Positions 1-12,364 of a stretch of DNA of 64,000 nucleotides are shown piece after piece. The DNA comes from Eudorina sp. 2006-703-Eu-15 (lineage: Eukaryota; Chlorophyta; Chlorophyceae; Chlamydomonadales; Volvocaceae): assembly GCA_003117195.1 (NCBI GenBank), contig BDSI01000094.1:62001-126000 (forward strand). Reading direction: 5' to 3'. Both the position numbers and the translations under genes were made by a program. The stretch's first letter is position 1. Each line of letters opens with the position of its first letter. Under the pieces are notes generated by a model. That model had not been told where the DNA came from. It saw only the letters and a program-made list of their open reading frames with translations, and ran no database searches.

Positions 1-425
1 TGATGATGTAGAGCTTGCCCTGCGGACGGAATGGGCTTGTTTGGGTGTCCGGCTCCAGCCACGGCCCAGCAAAACAGCATGCACACCTTCTCTAGGAAAG
101 AGTCGTAATATCTGATGATGTAGTCGGAGTCAAGGGAGGACAGAACGCGGGTTTCCCGGATGCACTCCTCTTGCTCCTGTCAATATCGAGGGCAACCCTG
201 ATGTGAAGCGTCCACGCCAGACCCACGCCAGACGCTGAAGCAAGACCTCAATTGCACATGCTCAGCATGGGCACGCCCCACCTTGCGGGACATGCCCTGT
301 AGGTCGATTTCCTTCATCGCGTACACATGCTTATCGACCTTGCGGATCACTTTGAATACGACGCCATAACTTCCACTACCAATCTTCTCCTTGATAATGA
401 AGTCATCGTACGTGCTTCGCGCCAT
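1..425 (-). CDS. NIMA-related (NEK-like) protein kinase, 5' end only
   Basis: Start of a serine/threonine kinase reading leftwards out of the window. Exon 1 is 425-282, exon 2 is 176-87 and exon 3 begins at 19 and continues past position 1; all junctions are GT-AG and in phase 0. The kinase domain starts almost at the N-terminus: the glycine loop reads GSGSYGVVFKV, the ATP-anchoring lysine is in YAMKEIDL, and exon 2 supplies helix C (ECIRETRVLSSL) followed by DYIIRYYDSFLEK. The pattern K-E-I-D/N-L followed by an E-C-x-x-E helix C and a Y-I-I-x-Y-Y strand is typical of NEK kinases, which in algae act at basal bodies, cilia and the cell cycle. The first ATG of the open frame is used because only about eight residues precede the kinase fold. 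The catalytic HRD/DFG segments lie outside the window, so subfamily and activity cannot be judged. Confidence 0.85.
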
Positions 426-2957
426 GGCGCCACGCTGAACGGTTCCTCCTCAATGTGCAAGTTGGTGCGCGAAAGGCAGCCGCGCCCCGCCGGCAGCACC
501 GTCCCTCGGCCAGCTGTTCCACTAGAAGAGCGGTAAGTACTTTTAACGTGCGGACATAGGCCGCCTCGAAGAACGACGATCAGCGGACGCCGGCGTCAGC
601 ACTTCAGCAGTCTTAATTCTACTTTAAAGTCACCGTGCTACTCAGGTCGCGCACGGTAAAACTTAAAACTACTCCCATGAAAATGTGGGACGAAAGGTCT
701 TGAGGAACGGAGTTTGCGTACGACAAGAATTCATGAAGTCCGCTGCTGCTTGACAACTAATGCCAGATAAAACTGATTTCTCTAGAACGAATATGAACTA
801 ATGTTTTTGAAACACCATGTAGTGCTGCCCTGTCCGGAAGTGTGTTGGTTCCTGTTATACACCGTGCCAGCACCGCAGAGGAACGGCACCGCATTTAAAG
901 ACTCACTTTGCAACGATGGGTTGCGGGGCCAAGTTGGAGCCGTCAGTTTGGGCCCTTGTTACCAACTTGAAACCACGAAACCCGCTTGGTGCAGTATGCT
1001 GTGAGAATTCCGCGGAGGGGGCGAGAAGTGGCAGCTGTGAGTGCGGGCACTATCAGCTACTACGCTCTACTGCGGTCCCCTTCCTGTGCATGTGGTATGG
1101 TAGACGGCGGGTGCCTTCTGGGATGGTGTCTAATCGTGACAAGGCTTGACTCGAGTCTGCGGGGGTGCGGGTTTGCGCCCTGCCCCTGCCGTTGGGTTGC
1201 GAGCCCAGCACCACCCGGCACCTCCGCACCTCCTAGTCCAAAATGCTCATCTTCGCGCAAGCCATCGTGCGGCGTCATCGTTTGCATGCATCGGGCCCCG
1301 GAAGCGCAGTGCACCCTAATGTCTGGCAACTGAGATGCGCGAGACCGAGCTGAGCCGGACTGGGGAGCGGGCGACCCACACGGAGCACAGCTTACGCAGA
1401 GGCGTTTACAGCGGCATCCCACCAACACAAAAGAATAAGTCAATCTCAAATCTTCACACAATCTTCACATGACCTCACAAGAGGCAACAGACAGCATGAT
1501 GCGCAGAGTGCCCTGCATCCTAACCGTAACCCACTTTCTCCTCGAGAAGCAACACATTGCCCGTCCTGGCATATCGTACGACAAACCATGTCAATCATAT
1601 GTCCCGAATCTGTGGCATCTCAGCTGAACATATGTGTGCACACTGCACAGCCCTTCCTTCTGAGTGCGGAACCCAATCACAACAAATGAAAACGCAGCAG
1701 CAGCTGCTGCTGCAACAGCACTGTACGGCAGCACACTGTACAACAGAACGCAGAAGCCACACATCATCGGTCTTCTTGTTGGCTCGTTCCATCTGCGACA
1801 TCCGAATCGGCCAACGCTTTCGCAATCTACGTGGCCAACGCCTTGGGAGCTAACTTAAGCAACAGCCACACCAAATGCCAGAGGGAATATAATCGTATGA
1901 TTGTTTAGTTGCAAGCCTCGTGGCGTCGCAACCCTGCGCTTCCGTTCCGTCCGCCGCCACGCTCCGAAAAGGATTATGTCGTAAAAATCTTCGATCGCCC
2001 AGCTAGGCGCATGCCCCGGGAAAGTCTTCTCCATTGCTTCAAACCGTGTCATATTTGCGATGCGCCTCAGCGAGACCGACCCTTCTTCTGCTGCACAGCC
2101 GCACCGCATGGAACGGCTCCTAACCACACAACCCCCTCCCCGCCCCCGAGGCCGCTGTGCTGGTGGGGTAGTGCACTAGTGCTGCGGCAGCGGCCGCGGA
2201 CGAGCACCACCGCTCAGCCGCACAGCACCACCCCACGCGCAGGCCGCCCAGGGCGGACACATGAACACAACAAAGGACGAACAACAAAGGACGAACAACG
2301 TGGCCCCGCGAAATCAACAACGAGTCCTACCTGCGGACAGTAGCACACCCCACCGTAGTTCGACTTTCCAGTGATGTCAGCCGCACTGTCGTGTAAATGT
2401 CCGGTCGCTAGGTTATTCCACGAGGGGTACGGCACTCAATCGCTCTCTCTCTCTCTTGCACCGGCCGGTCCGCAGCGGGGCACACGTCGGAAAGGCCGCC
2501 GGCGGTACTTGCTCGACAGCAAAGCGCCACTCCCGGACCCGTCGGTCATGTTCCAATGCGTCGCCCGCGGCGGCAACAAACCTCCCACCGCAATCCCGCT
2601 TCCTCTCCCCAACTTCGCATGCTCCCCCGCAACACCACCACTACCACCACCAACGGCCCGAAATAGTGGCTGGCCCACTCTCGGGCAACCCCCATCTGGT
2701 TTCTCCTCACTTTGTAGGCCCCACCCCAGACCACATGACCCCCTTATTCGTATGACACGTAACGGCCACCGAGAGGCGGACGGGAGGGCCATCCCGGGGC
2801 CCGGCTGGTGGGTAGCCCGGCGGCAGTGTGGCCCCAACCCCCCCAACACACCCGCCTCCTGGCCCCTTCCTGCTGGGCTGCGGGCTGGGCTGTGAGCTAA
2901 GTCGGGTCCGGGGCGCGGGGCTGGGTGCGGGTCTGGGGCGGGCTTTGGTCCGGCAGC
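426..2957. other. Intergenic, no supported gene
   Basis: Between the kinase start and the transporter stop. I see no spliced gene here. A minus-strand open frame at 2127-1855 contains a protein-like run (TRFEAMEKTFPGHAPSW) but has no family resemblance or splice context, so it is not called. A short CT run lies near 2440-2456. Composition is more mixed than in the flanking genes. The kinase promoter must lie just right of 425, but no motif is convincing. Confidence 0.6.
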
Positions 2958-5900
2958 TCACTCCGGCTTGGCCTTGACCGGCACATCCGCGGCCGGCGCC
3001 GGCGCGCCGCCCTTCTTCTTGCTCCTCTTGACCACCAGATCGTCCCGACCCAGATCGCCGAAGCGCTCAAACAGCGCCAACAGGATGCCGGACAGCACGC
3101 ACGCCGCGGCGCCGCCTGCGGGAGCCCAGGGGAGGGATGGGGGTATAGGAAAATGGTCAACATATTCGCTGTTGCCAGATCAAAGGGGAGGGAGGTTTAA
3201 GGAAATTGGTACACATACTCAAACTGCGCTGCTGCCAGAGCAAAGGGGAGGGTCAGACATGTCCGAAGGCAGCGGGGGACGGAGGCCGTGAGGTCCGCGG
3301 AAGGACACACCCTCGAGAGGTCCTGATGCAGCGGGAGGCTGCGCGCCTAGCTGGGAGGTGGGTATCCCGTCGGCAGTCCGGCAAGGCCCCTCCATCCCGC
3401 AGGTGCCCAGGAGGCGTTTGTCATGGTGATCTGGGGTATGAATTGGGGACCGATACCGATCTGGGGTGGGTGAGGATTCCCCGGTTCCCTACCATCCTGC
3501 CCGCTGGTTGGGGTGCATGCTGCGCAAAAGGGCGGGGCGGGGTGGGCTGGGCTGGGGCGAGGTGCTGTGGGGTTGGGTGGGGCTGGGGCGGGGTGCTGGC
3601 CACTCACCCATGAAGCAGCCCACGTTGCCCAGGCCCGCCGCCCGGGTCATGTCGGTGAGGATACCGGCCACTGCGTTACTGGCGGCGAGCACGAAGCCTG
3701 GAGGCGGGGGGCGGCAGGGAGGAGGATGCGGTTGAGAGGACACGGCTGCATGGGCTGGTGGGGCGCAGGGGAGCGACGGGGTGCCCCCCAGGGAGGGTAC
3801 ACCAGGGAGGGGACATCCAGCCACCCGCGGTGTGTGCATAAAAGAGAGCTGGGCCGTGAGATGAGAATCCAATGGCAAGTGTTGACAGGAACCAGTAAAC
3901 TACCCCGGGTAGTCAGCTCCAAGATGACATCCGTCTAAATGCGGAGCGCCAGCGCGGCGTCGCGTAACTCCAGTCGGTCCAATTCACCGGAAGGAACAGT
4001 TAGTGTAGTGTCCCGTCGTCGTCGTCGCCGTCTGGCACAAAAACTACCTAATCGGTTTCGGGTAATATGACAGACAAAGACAAGGGTTCATCCGATAACT
4101 GCGCTACAGCAATTCCTCGCTACAGCAGACAGGATGCCCAGCACGACCCGCGCCGCCACGCGCCCGCGCACAGTCTCTAGATTTCCACTGCGTTGCAGGT
4201 ACCTCGCCACGTAAGTATGCGATTCTTTCTGGGTGTGCCTGGGTTTGTCTTTCGGGTTTGTTTGTTTCCTTTTTCATTTTAACGCCCAGCACGACCAGCC
4301 CAGCCCGTGCGAGCTGCAAAAACGCTGATCGCGGTGTGTGTGTGTGCGTCGATGCACCGTCGTGTCGTGTCGGGTGCGCCGCAAGGCACGGCACTGCTGC
4401 GTCGATGTCTCCGCCGGACGGTTGCCCCGACCTCCAGCGTGGTGCCAGCGCACTTCATACACCCAGGCAACTCCACCCACCCTCCTGCGCCGCAGTGCCT
4501 CCCTCCTCCTGGGCCATTTCTTTTCAACCCCCTCCTCCAGGGCTATTCCTCCTTACCCCCCTCCTCCAGGCGGCGCCCGGCCCCCGGCAGCCCCCCCTTC
4601 CCTCTCCCCGGCAGCTCATCATCCAGCAGGCGGGCCCCGGCAGCCCCCCCTCCCCTTCCCTCTCCCCGGCGACTCACCCAGCAGCAGGTCTGTGAAGGAC
4701 ACGGCGGTGCCCGACAGCTTGCCCACCCCGGGGATGTTGCCGGTGGGCATGTAGGCGGAGATCATGGAGATGGTGATGGCGTGGGTCATGGCCATGTGCA
4801 GCCCGATGAAGGCGGAGCCCATAAACATGCCTGTTGGTTAGTCCACAAAGGGGGGTTGGGGGAGAGACGCGCGGGCAGGGGGTGTGAGGAGAAGAAAGAC
4901 CAAACCGGGCGAGGGGTACCGTGGCCCGGTTGCGTGGCTGGAACCTAGGGGAGTTGTGTTCATCGTGCCGTTTGGATGGGGCGCGGGGCGGGGCGGGGGA
5001 AGGGGGCGCAGGCGAAGGGGCAGGGAAGCGTGCGCCGTGCGGCGAGAGTCCGCCGCAGCGAGGCCGAGGGAGAGGGGCGTTTAGCTGCGGGGGTTTGCGG
5101 GGTGGTGGACACCTGAGCCAGCAGCGCGAACCGCCTGGGGGCAGAGCGAACAGCCTGGGGGCAGGCTAGGAGGTTCACGCGGGGAAGGGGCCCGCCGAGT
5201 GCGCAATCTGCCCTAGCACCTCCTCCCTCTGGCTCTCCCTCCCGCCCTCCCAGGCTCACCCGCCGGGTTGGCTGTGAGCGGCGCCGCAAAGCACGCGTCC
5301 GCGAGCACCATGAAGCCGAACCCCACCAGCAGCAGCCGGTTGCGGTTGGAAACGGAGGCGCCGGAGAAGCGGGCCAGGGGGGCGGTCAGCAGCATCTGGG
5401 GGTGGGGGGAGCGACGGAGAAGGAGGATGGGGGGGTGACAGGCGGAGAGACGAAAAGGGCGCCGGAAGGCGGGGCGCCGGGGTCGGCGTGGGGCGCGGGT
5501 ATTTAAGGCGGGTGGGGTTTGGGGGGTTGCGAGCGTTGCAGGGGCGAGCGGTTTGTGGGATCTATCGGTTTGTAGGATTGAAGCTTCCACAGTGGCCCCA
5601 ATGGGTTGCGGTAGGCAACTGGGCTGCTGAGGGATGCAGGGGCTCCCAGGGAAGGAGGGAATGAAGAAATGAAAGAAGTTAGCACGGTGTCTGCGGCTGG
5701 CTGGGCCCCGCCGTGTATAGCCGCTGTTGGGGACCATCGCAGCAACACAAGCCGGCACCGGGCTCGCACCGGTGTCATCCGTCCGTACAGCCGGCCGTAC
5801 CTGGATGAGGGTGTTGACCAGGGTCATCATGGGCAGCAGCGTCTTGGGCATCACCTGGCGGGTAGGGGGTGGGGGGGGTGGGGCGGGGCGGGGCGGCGGG

Positions 5901-8900
5901 GGGGTGGGGATGTGCGGGGTGGGGGGTGGGGCGGGAGGAGGGCGAAGGGGTTCGGGATTGTGTACGGGGTCCAGGGAGGAGGTCTGCGTGTGACAGGGCT
6001 GTGGGGTTCCATGGAGGGAGGAGGGAGGGCAGGGCGGTGCGGCGAGGTGGGTGCGACACACACCTCGCCGCACCGCCCTGCCCTCCCTCCCTGGACCCCC
6101 TCGCAACCCCGAGGGGGTTCTCCTCTCCTCCCTCCCGTCTCCTCGCCCTCTCCCTCCCTTCCCACCCTCTCCTTTCCCTTTCCCCGCCCCTCGCAGCCGC
6201 GGGGTGGCTCCCTCACCGCCTTGGCCCGGATGCTGAGGAAGGACGCGTCGAAGCGAGCAAAGTACAGCACCGCCACCACCATCAGGGCCTGAGAGAGGGG
6301 CGCCACCGGGGAAGGTGGGGGACCGGAGGGGTTCAGGACATTGGGGGTAGACATTGGGGGTTAAATTGAAAAAAGAATTAAACCCAGAGAACGTCCCGGG
6401 CACACCCAGCATAACTCAGTATACTTAGACATTGGGGGGCCGAAGCGGGGGACCAGTCGTGCAATGGCTTCTTGTCTACATCTCTAAACAGTACACGGCA
6501 CACGGCCGCGTAACTCGTCCCTTCCGTATGCCTGCCCAGTATCGCGCTGCTGGAACAGACACAACACACACACAGACAGACGGGATCGGGCGGGCGGGTG
6601 GGTTACATTTCTAAACACACAAAGACGCACGGGTCTCTCGCCAAACAAAAACGGAGGGCCTCCCTTCTGCCCCGCGGCATTGCGCTGCCAGCCGTACATC
6701 ATCGCAGAGGAGACTGCCGTACAGTACGACACAAAACACGCACCTGCCAGTACACCGGCTTGAAGGCGCGCAGGATGGCCCAGGCCTTCTCCAGCGGGCT
6801 CAGGACCGGCTCCACCACTGCCGCAGCCGCAGCCGCCCCGCCGCCCGTGCCCATCCCCGCCGGCAGTACGTACGGCGCCGAGGTCAACGCCGTCGCCGGT
6901 TGGTCAACCGTCTTGTCAGCCGGCATGTCGACAGACATGGACAGCAGCTGGGTGGAGGAGGCGGTTGGCGGAGGGGGCTGCGCCGACCCGCGGGTCTCTC
7001 CGGCGGGGGCGATGTCCACGGAGGCGGTGGGCGTGGAGGGCACTGACGTGGACATGAGGGTGGGGCTGGCGGGTGGCGGCGGGGGGGCATCCTTGGCGGC
7101 GGCGGCCGGGGAGCCGAAGAGCTCGTCCTTGAAGTTCTGTGTTTCGGGAGGCGGGGAGGGAGGGAGGGAATTGTTAGACATATCGAAACTGCGCTGCTGC
7201 CAGGTCGGGAGGGAACGAGGGAGGATGAGGTGGCGGGATCCCCGGGTCGGTGCGGCTGAGGGTCCAAAAGGGGCGGGGGAGTGGACCTGGCTGGCGAAGC
7301 GGACTTGCGCGGGCGGCCGGAGGTGAGGTGGCGCTGAGCCGGCTGGTGCTGGATCCTCCTTCCCCCCTTCAGATCTCCCCCCGGAGGTAAGAGGTTGTGA
7401 GTCTCCATCGCTGCCAACATCGGCGGTTATCGGTTTGTAGCTCTTCTGCGGTTTCGCTGTCTGTATTGACAGAAAGGGGCTCTGAGCGGTCGTTAGGGTT
7501 GGGTGGCGAATCCTTTGCCCCTTTGGATCTTACCCGGGTGAGTTGGGGGGCTCTGAGCGGTCGTCGAGTCAGGATGCATGATGGGCGGGCCCCCCTCCTC
7601 CACCCCAGGCCCTCCGGAATCCCCAACCGCACCCGCACAACCCCCTTTATGTCAATATAGGCAGCGAAATTGCGAAACGATTCACCCCAACACGTTACCT
7701 CCACCCACCCACCCCTCCCACCCACCGCCACGAGCCACAGCAGCGCAATGAGCGGCGGCACCATCGCCACAGTGAAGGTCAGGATGTAGTTGTTGCCGGT
7801 TGCGGCGAAGGTGAGGGAGGCGATGGTGGAGCCGATGAGCATGCCGGCGGTGGCCAGCGACTGGCGCAGGCCTGTGTACGGAGCAACACGGAAACGTGGG
7901 ACCAATGTACGACAACGCCGACGGCGTGTATGGCGTTGGGCAGGGTGGTACGACAAGAAAGACTGCCTGTACCGAGATCTGGAGATGATGGACGACACCC
8001 CTGGCCCCTATAACCCATAAGGCCCCCTTACGTGTACCGACGATAGCGCTGGGCCCACCACCCCTCCTCCCGTCAGCCGTGTTGATAGTCCCACGGCGCA
8101 GGAAACCCAGGGCGCCCCTGACGCGGTGACTCGATGCTGTGGTACACGTGTGTGGGACGTGTGTATTCCGTCGTCCACGTACCGTACGCGGCGTCCGGTG
8201 CGTCCCCGCTCTCCCGCGCCAGCTCGTTCATGACGGCCTTGGTGGGCGCCTCGCGGATGCCCTTGGACAGCCGGTCGAGCAGCTTGGCGAAGAAGAACCT
8301 GCGGGGGGTGCGGGAGGGGGACCCAGGGGAGGGCAGGATGGTGCGGTGGTGGGCAGGCAGGTGCGGTGGTGCGAGGGGTGCGGGGAGGGCAGTGTGGTGC
8401 GGTTGTTGGCGTGGGGTCGATGGGCGGTGGTGGGCGATGAATGCAAGGCAACTAGGGGTGGCACCGGGCGTTGGGGTTTGTTATGGCGGTGGTTGAAGGG
8501 GGTTCCCAGCGACCCCCGCCCCTCCCAGTCCCCCAAGAGAACCCCTTCCCAAGGAACCTCAGCCAGCTGAGACCCCACACTTCCCACCTCCCTCCTCCGC
8601 ACCCTCCCTGCCTCTCACACCGTGACGACGTCAACCCGCTCAACGCCCTAGCCCCAACGGGCCCCACCCCGCCCCTTTTGCCAACGGGCTGCCCGACGCG
8701 CGACGCCGCAACCACTCCGCCCCCCCAGACGTCCCCACCCCACTGCTAAAACCCCCCCTCCCCGCAGTAATCCCCGCTGCTCCCCAACCCCACTCCACAC
8801 CCTCGAACGCCCCACCCTGGAGCGGAGCGAAACCCGACTCCCCAGGGGCTGCCGCCCGCCCCACTGCGCACGTCCCCCCACCCACCCACCACCACCCACC

Positions 8901-11373
8901 AGTACAGGCACGCCGTGATGCCAAACACGCCGTACACCGTACTGAGCATTGCGAACATGGGTTTGCAGGCCAGGGTGAGGAAGGTTCCGAACACCAGGAC
9001 GCGGGTCTAGGGGGCGGCAGGGAGGGGCGGGGCGGGGACGGGAATGTCGGATGGTGGGCACGGACAGGAGAGCGGTTCACTTGTGCCGGGTGCCCCGGCG
9101 GCGGGTGCACTGCGAGGTGGAGGGGCGGAGTGATCTGTGTGGCAGGCCCCCGGTGTGCTGCAGAGGACCACGAGGCCAAGGGCACGAACACGGGACTCCC
9201 GGCCAGGTCAGCACACCGGCCCGAAACCCGAAATCATGAGGCAACATGAGGCGCACAAGCCAAGCAACCGACCTACACGCTGCACCAGCGCCGGGCCAGC
9301 CCCGACCCAGCTGGCCGGCCAAGCCCGGGCGCCCCCACCGCTGGTTCCTGCAGGCGCAGCAGCCCCCACCTCCCCCCCCCGCCCCGCCCACCCAAACCCC
9401 CGCCCCCCCCACCTGTGACCCCAGGATGTCCCCCACCACTCCGCTGACGCCCTTGCTGATCTGGCACAGGAACTGCGCCGCGCCCTGTACGGCACCGATC
9501 TGCGCGCAGCGGGACGCGGGGAGGGGGCCAGGCGGGTCCGGGGGGGTTCAGTGCATGACATTGCCACCATGGTGCCAGGAGCGGGTCGGGGGACTCGCGG
9601 ACTGGCCTGGGCGGGTGGGCTGCTCCTGAGTCGTCCGGAGCGGAGGAGAGTCGGAGCAGATCTTTGTGAGGGGGTGCAGGTGCCCTGGTGGCGCAAGGGG
9701 CAGAGGTGGGTTGGCAGCGGGAGGCCGGGCGATGGGGCCGGGCGGTGGGGCCGGGCGGTGGGGCCGGGCGGTGATGCCGGGCTGTGAGGTCGGGCCCACA
9801 CGCAGGCAGGGGTGCGCGTGGACGGATCGGCGCTGTGGAAAGGGGCGGCTGGCGGCTGGGCCCGGAACTGCGCATTACTCCCGCTTGGTTTTCCTGCTTG
9901 CAGTCTGCAGCCGGGGCCACTCACAGTGCCCAACATCCACCGCGCCCCAACACGAGCCGCCCAAACACCCTTTATGCACACACAGCGGGAGGGAAAAGGA
10001 GGTTCCACACACACACACACACATATGGAGGGAAAAGGAGGTTCCACATATACACACACAGGCGGGCGGGTTGCATTTCTAAACACACACGTACACACAC
10101 ACACGTACACACACACGTACAGACACGGGCGAAGGCCGGGTACCTTTGTGGTGGACAGCCCCAGCTCATCGTGGACGTAGATGGGCAGGTAGGAGTCGTG
10201 GATGAGGGTGGCGATGGAGCACAGCATTTGGCCTGGGGAGGGGGCAGCGGGTCGGGGGGGGGGGGCCGGGCGGGGTGGAGCTGAGTGCTTTCCCGGAATC
10301 GGAGCCGGGGCCCGGGGGAGGGGTGCGGCGGTCTTGACCATGGGCAACACCTGCGCCGGCCAGCAACAGGTCGGGCGTGGGCGACGGAAGGGCGGGGATG
10401 CAAGCACCGGGCAGCTTGAGGCATGACGCTGTAGGGATGCAGGTCTTTTGACCAGGTAGGGCTGGGCTACCTGGGCTACCTGGCGCGGCCTGGGTCGGCC
10501 GCGGGCCACAGCCTGGCGCTTGACGTGACCCAGTTGGGCGGGCGGGGCTGGTGGGGCTTGGGGCTGGTGCGGGGCCCCGGGGACCTGGCCCATGCGCTCG
10601 TCCCCCAAGAGGCATTTCAACACACGACCGGCCCGCCGCCCAAGCGCATCGGGCTGGTTTGTCATGTCGGATTGCTTGCCCGCAGCGAGCCCCCTCGGCG
10701 GGCACCTGCCTGGCAGCAGTACCGCCGCAGTGCCTTGCTGGGGGCTGGCCCGGCTGCTGGCAAAAGCGGGATCGGCGCCGGCTGCCTTCAGACCCACAGC
10801 CATTCCCTCCCCTCCCCTCCCCTCCCCTCCCCTCCCCTCCCCTCCCCTCCCCTCCCCTTCCCTTCCCCTTATATGTGCATCTCTTGTTGCCCTTGTCTGT
10901 GAGCCAGGAGTCCGCAGCCCGCTCTCCGCTCGTCGGATACAGTTGCTGCTACTGCTACTGCTGGTGCTGCAGTTGCTGGTGCTGCAGAGGACTCCTTACC
11001 CACCCACGGCCAGCGCCAGCAGCTTGCTGTTGCAGCGCTCGTCCGAGAAGACGGTGAAGATGGACAGGAACTTGCTCATGGGTCCTCCCGAGGGGGTGGC
11101 GGTGGCGGAGGCGTCTCGGTCGTCGCCCCCCGCCGGGGTTGCGGCCGCGGCCGCGGAGGCGATCGTGGCGTTACGAAGCCGCTGGGCAGGCGGAGAGCGC
11201 GGGCAGCCCAGGCTTGCCGCACCGGAGCCGCGAAGGCTGACATTTGAGCGATGGAGGCGGAGCACCTGGGGATGAGCTGCTGAGATGCCGACGGTCCGAG
11301 CTCGGCATGCCATCGGCGATTGACGCTGCGGCAGCGTCGCCGGCGACCTTCTGAGTGATCCGGTACAGTTCAT
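2958..11373 (-). CDS. Major facilitator superfamily transporter with organelle-type leader
   Basis: Thirteen exons spliced in phase: 11373-11004, 10232-10144, 9499-9413, 9006-8900, 8298-8183, 7871-7726, 7136-6744, 6288-6217, 5854-5801, 5395-5260, 4830-4678, 3697-3608, 3115-2958; 656 residues. Residues 1 to about 95 are rich in R, S and A and poor in acidic residues, like a plastid or mitochondrial transit peptide (inference). Membrane segments follow, and the diagnostic loop DRLSKGIREAPTKAV (about residues 226-240) matches the D-R-x-G/S-K-G-x-R motif between helices 2 and 3 of MFS carriers. Exon 7 (residues 306-436) is a long Pro/Ala/Ser/Thr-rich cytosolic-type loop between the two six-helix halves. 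The C-terminus is a basic then charged tail (VKRSKKKGG). Substrate cannot be told from sequence. The start is the first ATG of the open frame; an internal ATG at MSKFLSIF would give a leaderless form. Confidence 0.8.
3129..3252 (-). repeat. Family A intronic repeat, two tandem copies
   Basis: Two copies of a roughly 50 bp element in the last intron of the MFS gene, ending 28 nt before the final 3' splice site. Read in the gene's sense, each copy has a CTCTGGCAGCAGCGCAGTTT-type block followed by an ATATG...ACCAATTTCC block. The copies are separated and flanked by AGGGGAGGG(A), at 3129-3138, 3184-3193 and 3244-3252, which looks like a duplicated target. Confidence 0.75.
4136..4296 (+). mobile_element. 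Family B short retroposon with 13 bp target-site duplication
   Basis: A 135 bp insert (4149-4283) lies between two perfect copies of GCCCAGCACGACC (4136-4148 and 4284-4296). Its 3' end is T-rich, CGGGTTTGTTTGTTTCC then TTTTTCATTTTAA, the same kind of tail as the inserts at 6361, 17262 and 26575. It lies antisense within an intron of the MFS gene. A perfect 13 bp duplication together with a conserved 3' tail and variable 5' end is the hallmark of target-primed reverse transcription. Confidence 0.7.
6348..6438 (-). mobile_element. Family B short retroposon with 13 bp target-site duplication
   Basis: A 65 bp insert (6361-6425) between two copies of TAGACATTGGGGG (6348-6360, 6426-6438). Read on the minus strand it ends CTGGGTTTAATTC then TTTTTTCAATTTAA, matching the 17262 and 26575 copies. 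It is sense-oriented in an MFS intron, upstream of the acceptor of the exon at 6288. A third partial copy of the target (GGACATTGGGGG) lies just to the left. Confidence 0.7.
6583..6621 (+). repeat. Family B-like tail, no clear target duplication
   Basis: GGGCGGGTGGGTTACATTTC followed by TAAACACACAAAG, in an MFS intron. It matches the GGGCGGGTT...TTTCTAA tail plus CA-rich flank of the inserts near 30580 and 20270. I could not define a flanking duplication. Confidence 0.45.
7168..7215 (-). repeat. Family A intronic repeat
   Basis: One copy in an MFS intron, 32 nt upstream of the acceptor of the exon starting at 7136. In the gene's sense it reads a GGCAGCAGCGCAGTTTCGAT block then ATGTCTAACAATTCCC. 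The flanks GGGAGGGAA on both sides suggest a short target duplication. Confidence 0.75.
9987..10125. repeat. CA-rich repeat block with a 39 bp tandem duplication
   Basis: GAGGGAAAAGGAGGTTCCAC occurs at 9989 and again at 10028, each followed by a CA run; a family B-like tail (GGGCGGGTTGCATTTCTAA) follows at about 10063-10082 and then ACGTACAC repeats. All of this lies just inside the 5' splice site of the MFS exon ending at 10144. Confidence 0.6.
10804..10865 (+). repeat. CCCCT simple repeat
   Basis: About eleven units of CCCCT/CCTCC in the first MFS intron. On the coding strand this is a purine run (GGGGA). Confidence 0.85.
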
Positions 11374-12364
11374 TTTGTGGGATACTTCGAAAGTATGTCG
11401 ATTGTTGCCGTGAAGGAGACCGTCAGCGCAACGGGCTGTACTCCGTTACTGCTGTAGCGGCAAACCGAAAAGAGAAACCTGCAGGCGTGCACAGCGATCG
11501 TTGTAAGAAACGAGTGTTGGAATCACAGGGAAGTCCCTGCGTTGGGCTTCCTTGCCAAGAGGAATAGCTGGTATTCCAAGGATAGGGCTTTCAGGACTCG
11601 AAAATTAGGGCAACCCATCCACGACGCTAGCTGAACAGTTGTGCACAGAGTTGTATTTGGGAAGATGAAGTGCAGCAGATCACACAAGAACGTGCCTTCT
11701 CGGAGTTGGTCGGACTGGTCCTCGACAGCCGGGCGCAAGGTGGAGAATGATGGGCGTCAAATAACACAAACAGCAACAACACAGGGTTGTGTTGCAGATG
11801 ACCAAACCAGCTGCAGCGTGACACAACAATATTTAAATGCTTGTCGATTGGGCTCGTGATTTCGCCTTGCGCGCTTTTTTGCCGTACACTTTCGATGGCG
11901 AGCCTGTCATTGCTTGCGAATGTCTTGCACAAAATTCACCTGCAGATTTCATTCTGACACTGGCGTTATCAGAGGTCTCGGAGACACAGAGCGCCAGCTT
12001 CGAATATTTACTTCCGTGAACAGGAACCGGAACAGACTGCGCGTACGTTGCCATAAAGGCAATACTTATTTTCCATGACATCGTTTCAAAGTTACGCTGT
12101 GGTGCGAAGCCGCTGTAACTTACGCCCCGAAACACTTTGCCATCGCCTGATTACGATGGAGGCCAGGACTTTGACTTACACATAGTTGACACGTGAGGAA
12201 GAGAGAAAATGCCTAATGGTTGCGTTGGGATCGACTTTGCGGGACCTAGCCGGCAACAGCATGCTGCGCAGGGTGCTGAACGACCCAAATCCTGCAGTCG
12301 AACAGATATCTTGACAACTCATGATTTTGCGTGGGTCCGTGCGATGGTTACTTGTGTGTCAATT
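11374..12364. other. Intergenic, low-GC, no supported gene
   Basis: Upstream of the MFS start. Base composition is clearly more AT-rich than in the genes. A 60-codon plus-strand frame (11837-12019, MLVDWARDFALRAFLPYTF...) is protein-like but unrecognised and has no splice partners that I can find. The MFS promoter should lie near 11400-11600. Confidence 0.5.

Noticed and set aside
5213..6412. 399-codon minus-strand frame
   Set aside because: It contains one genuine MFS exon (5395-5260); the remainder is intron read-through with Pro-rich composition.
9208..10803. 531-codon minus-strand open frame
   Set aside because: It overlaps MFS exons only in short stretches; the rest is Pro/Arg-rich translation of GC-rich introns with good splice sites. 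Spliced exons explain the conserved parts.
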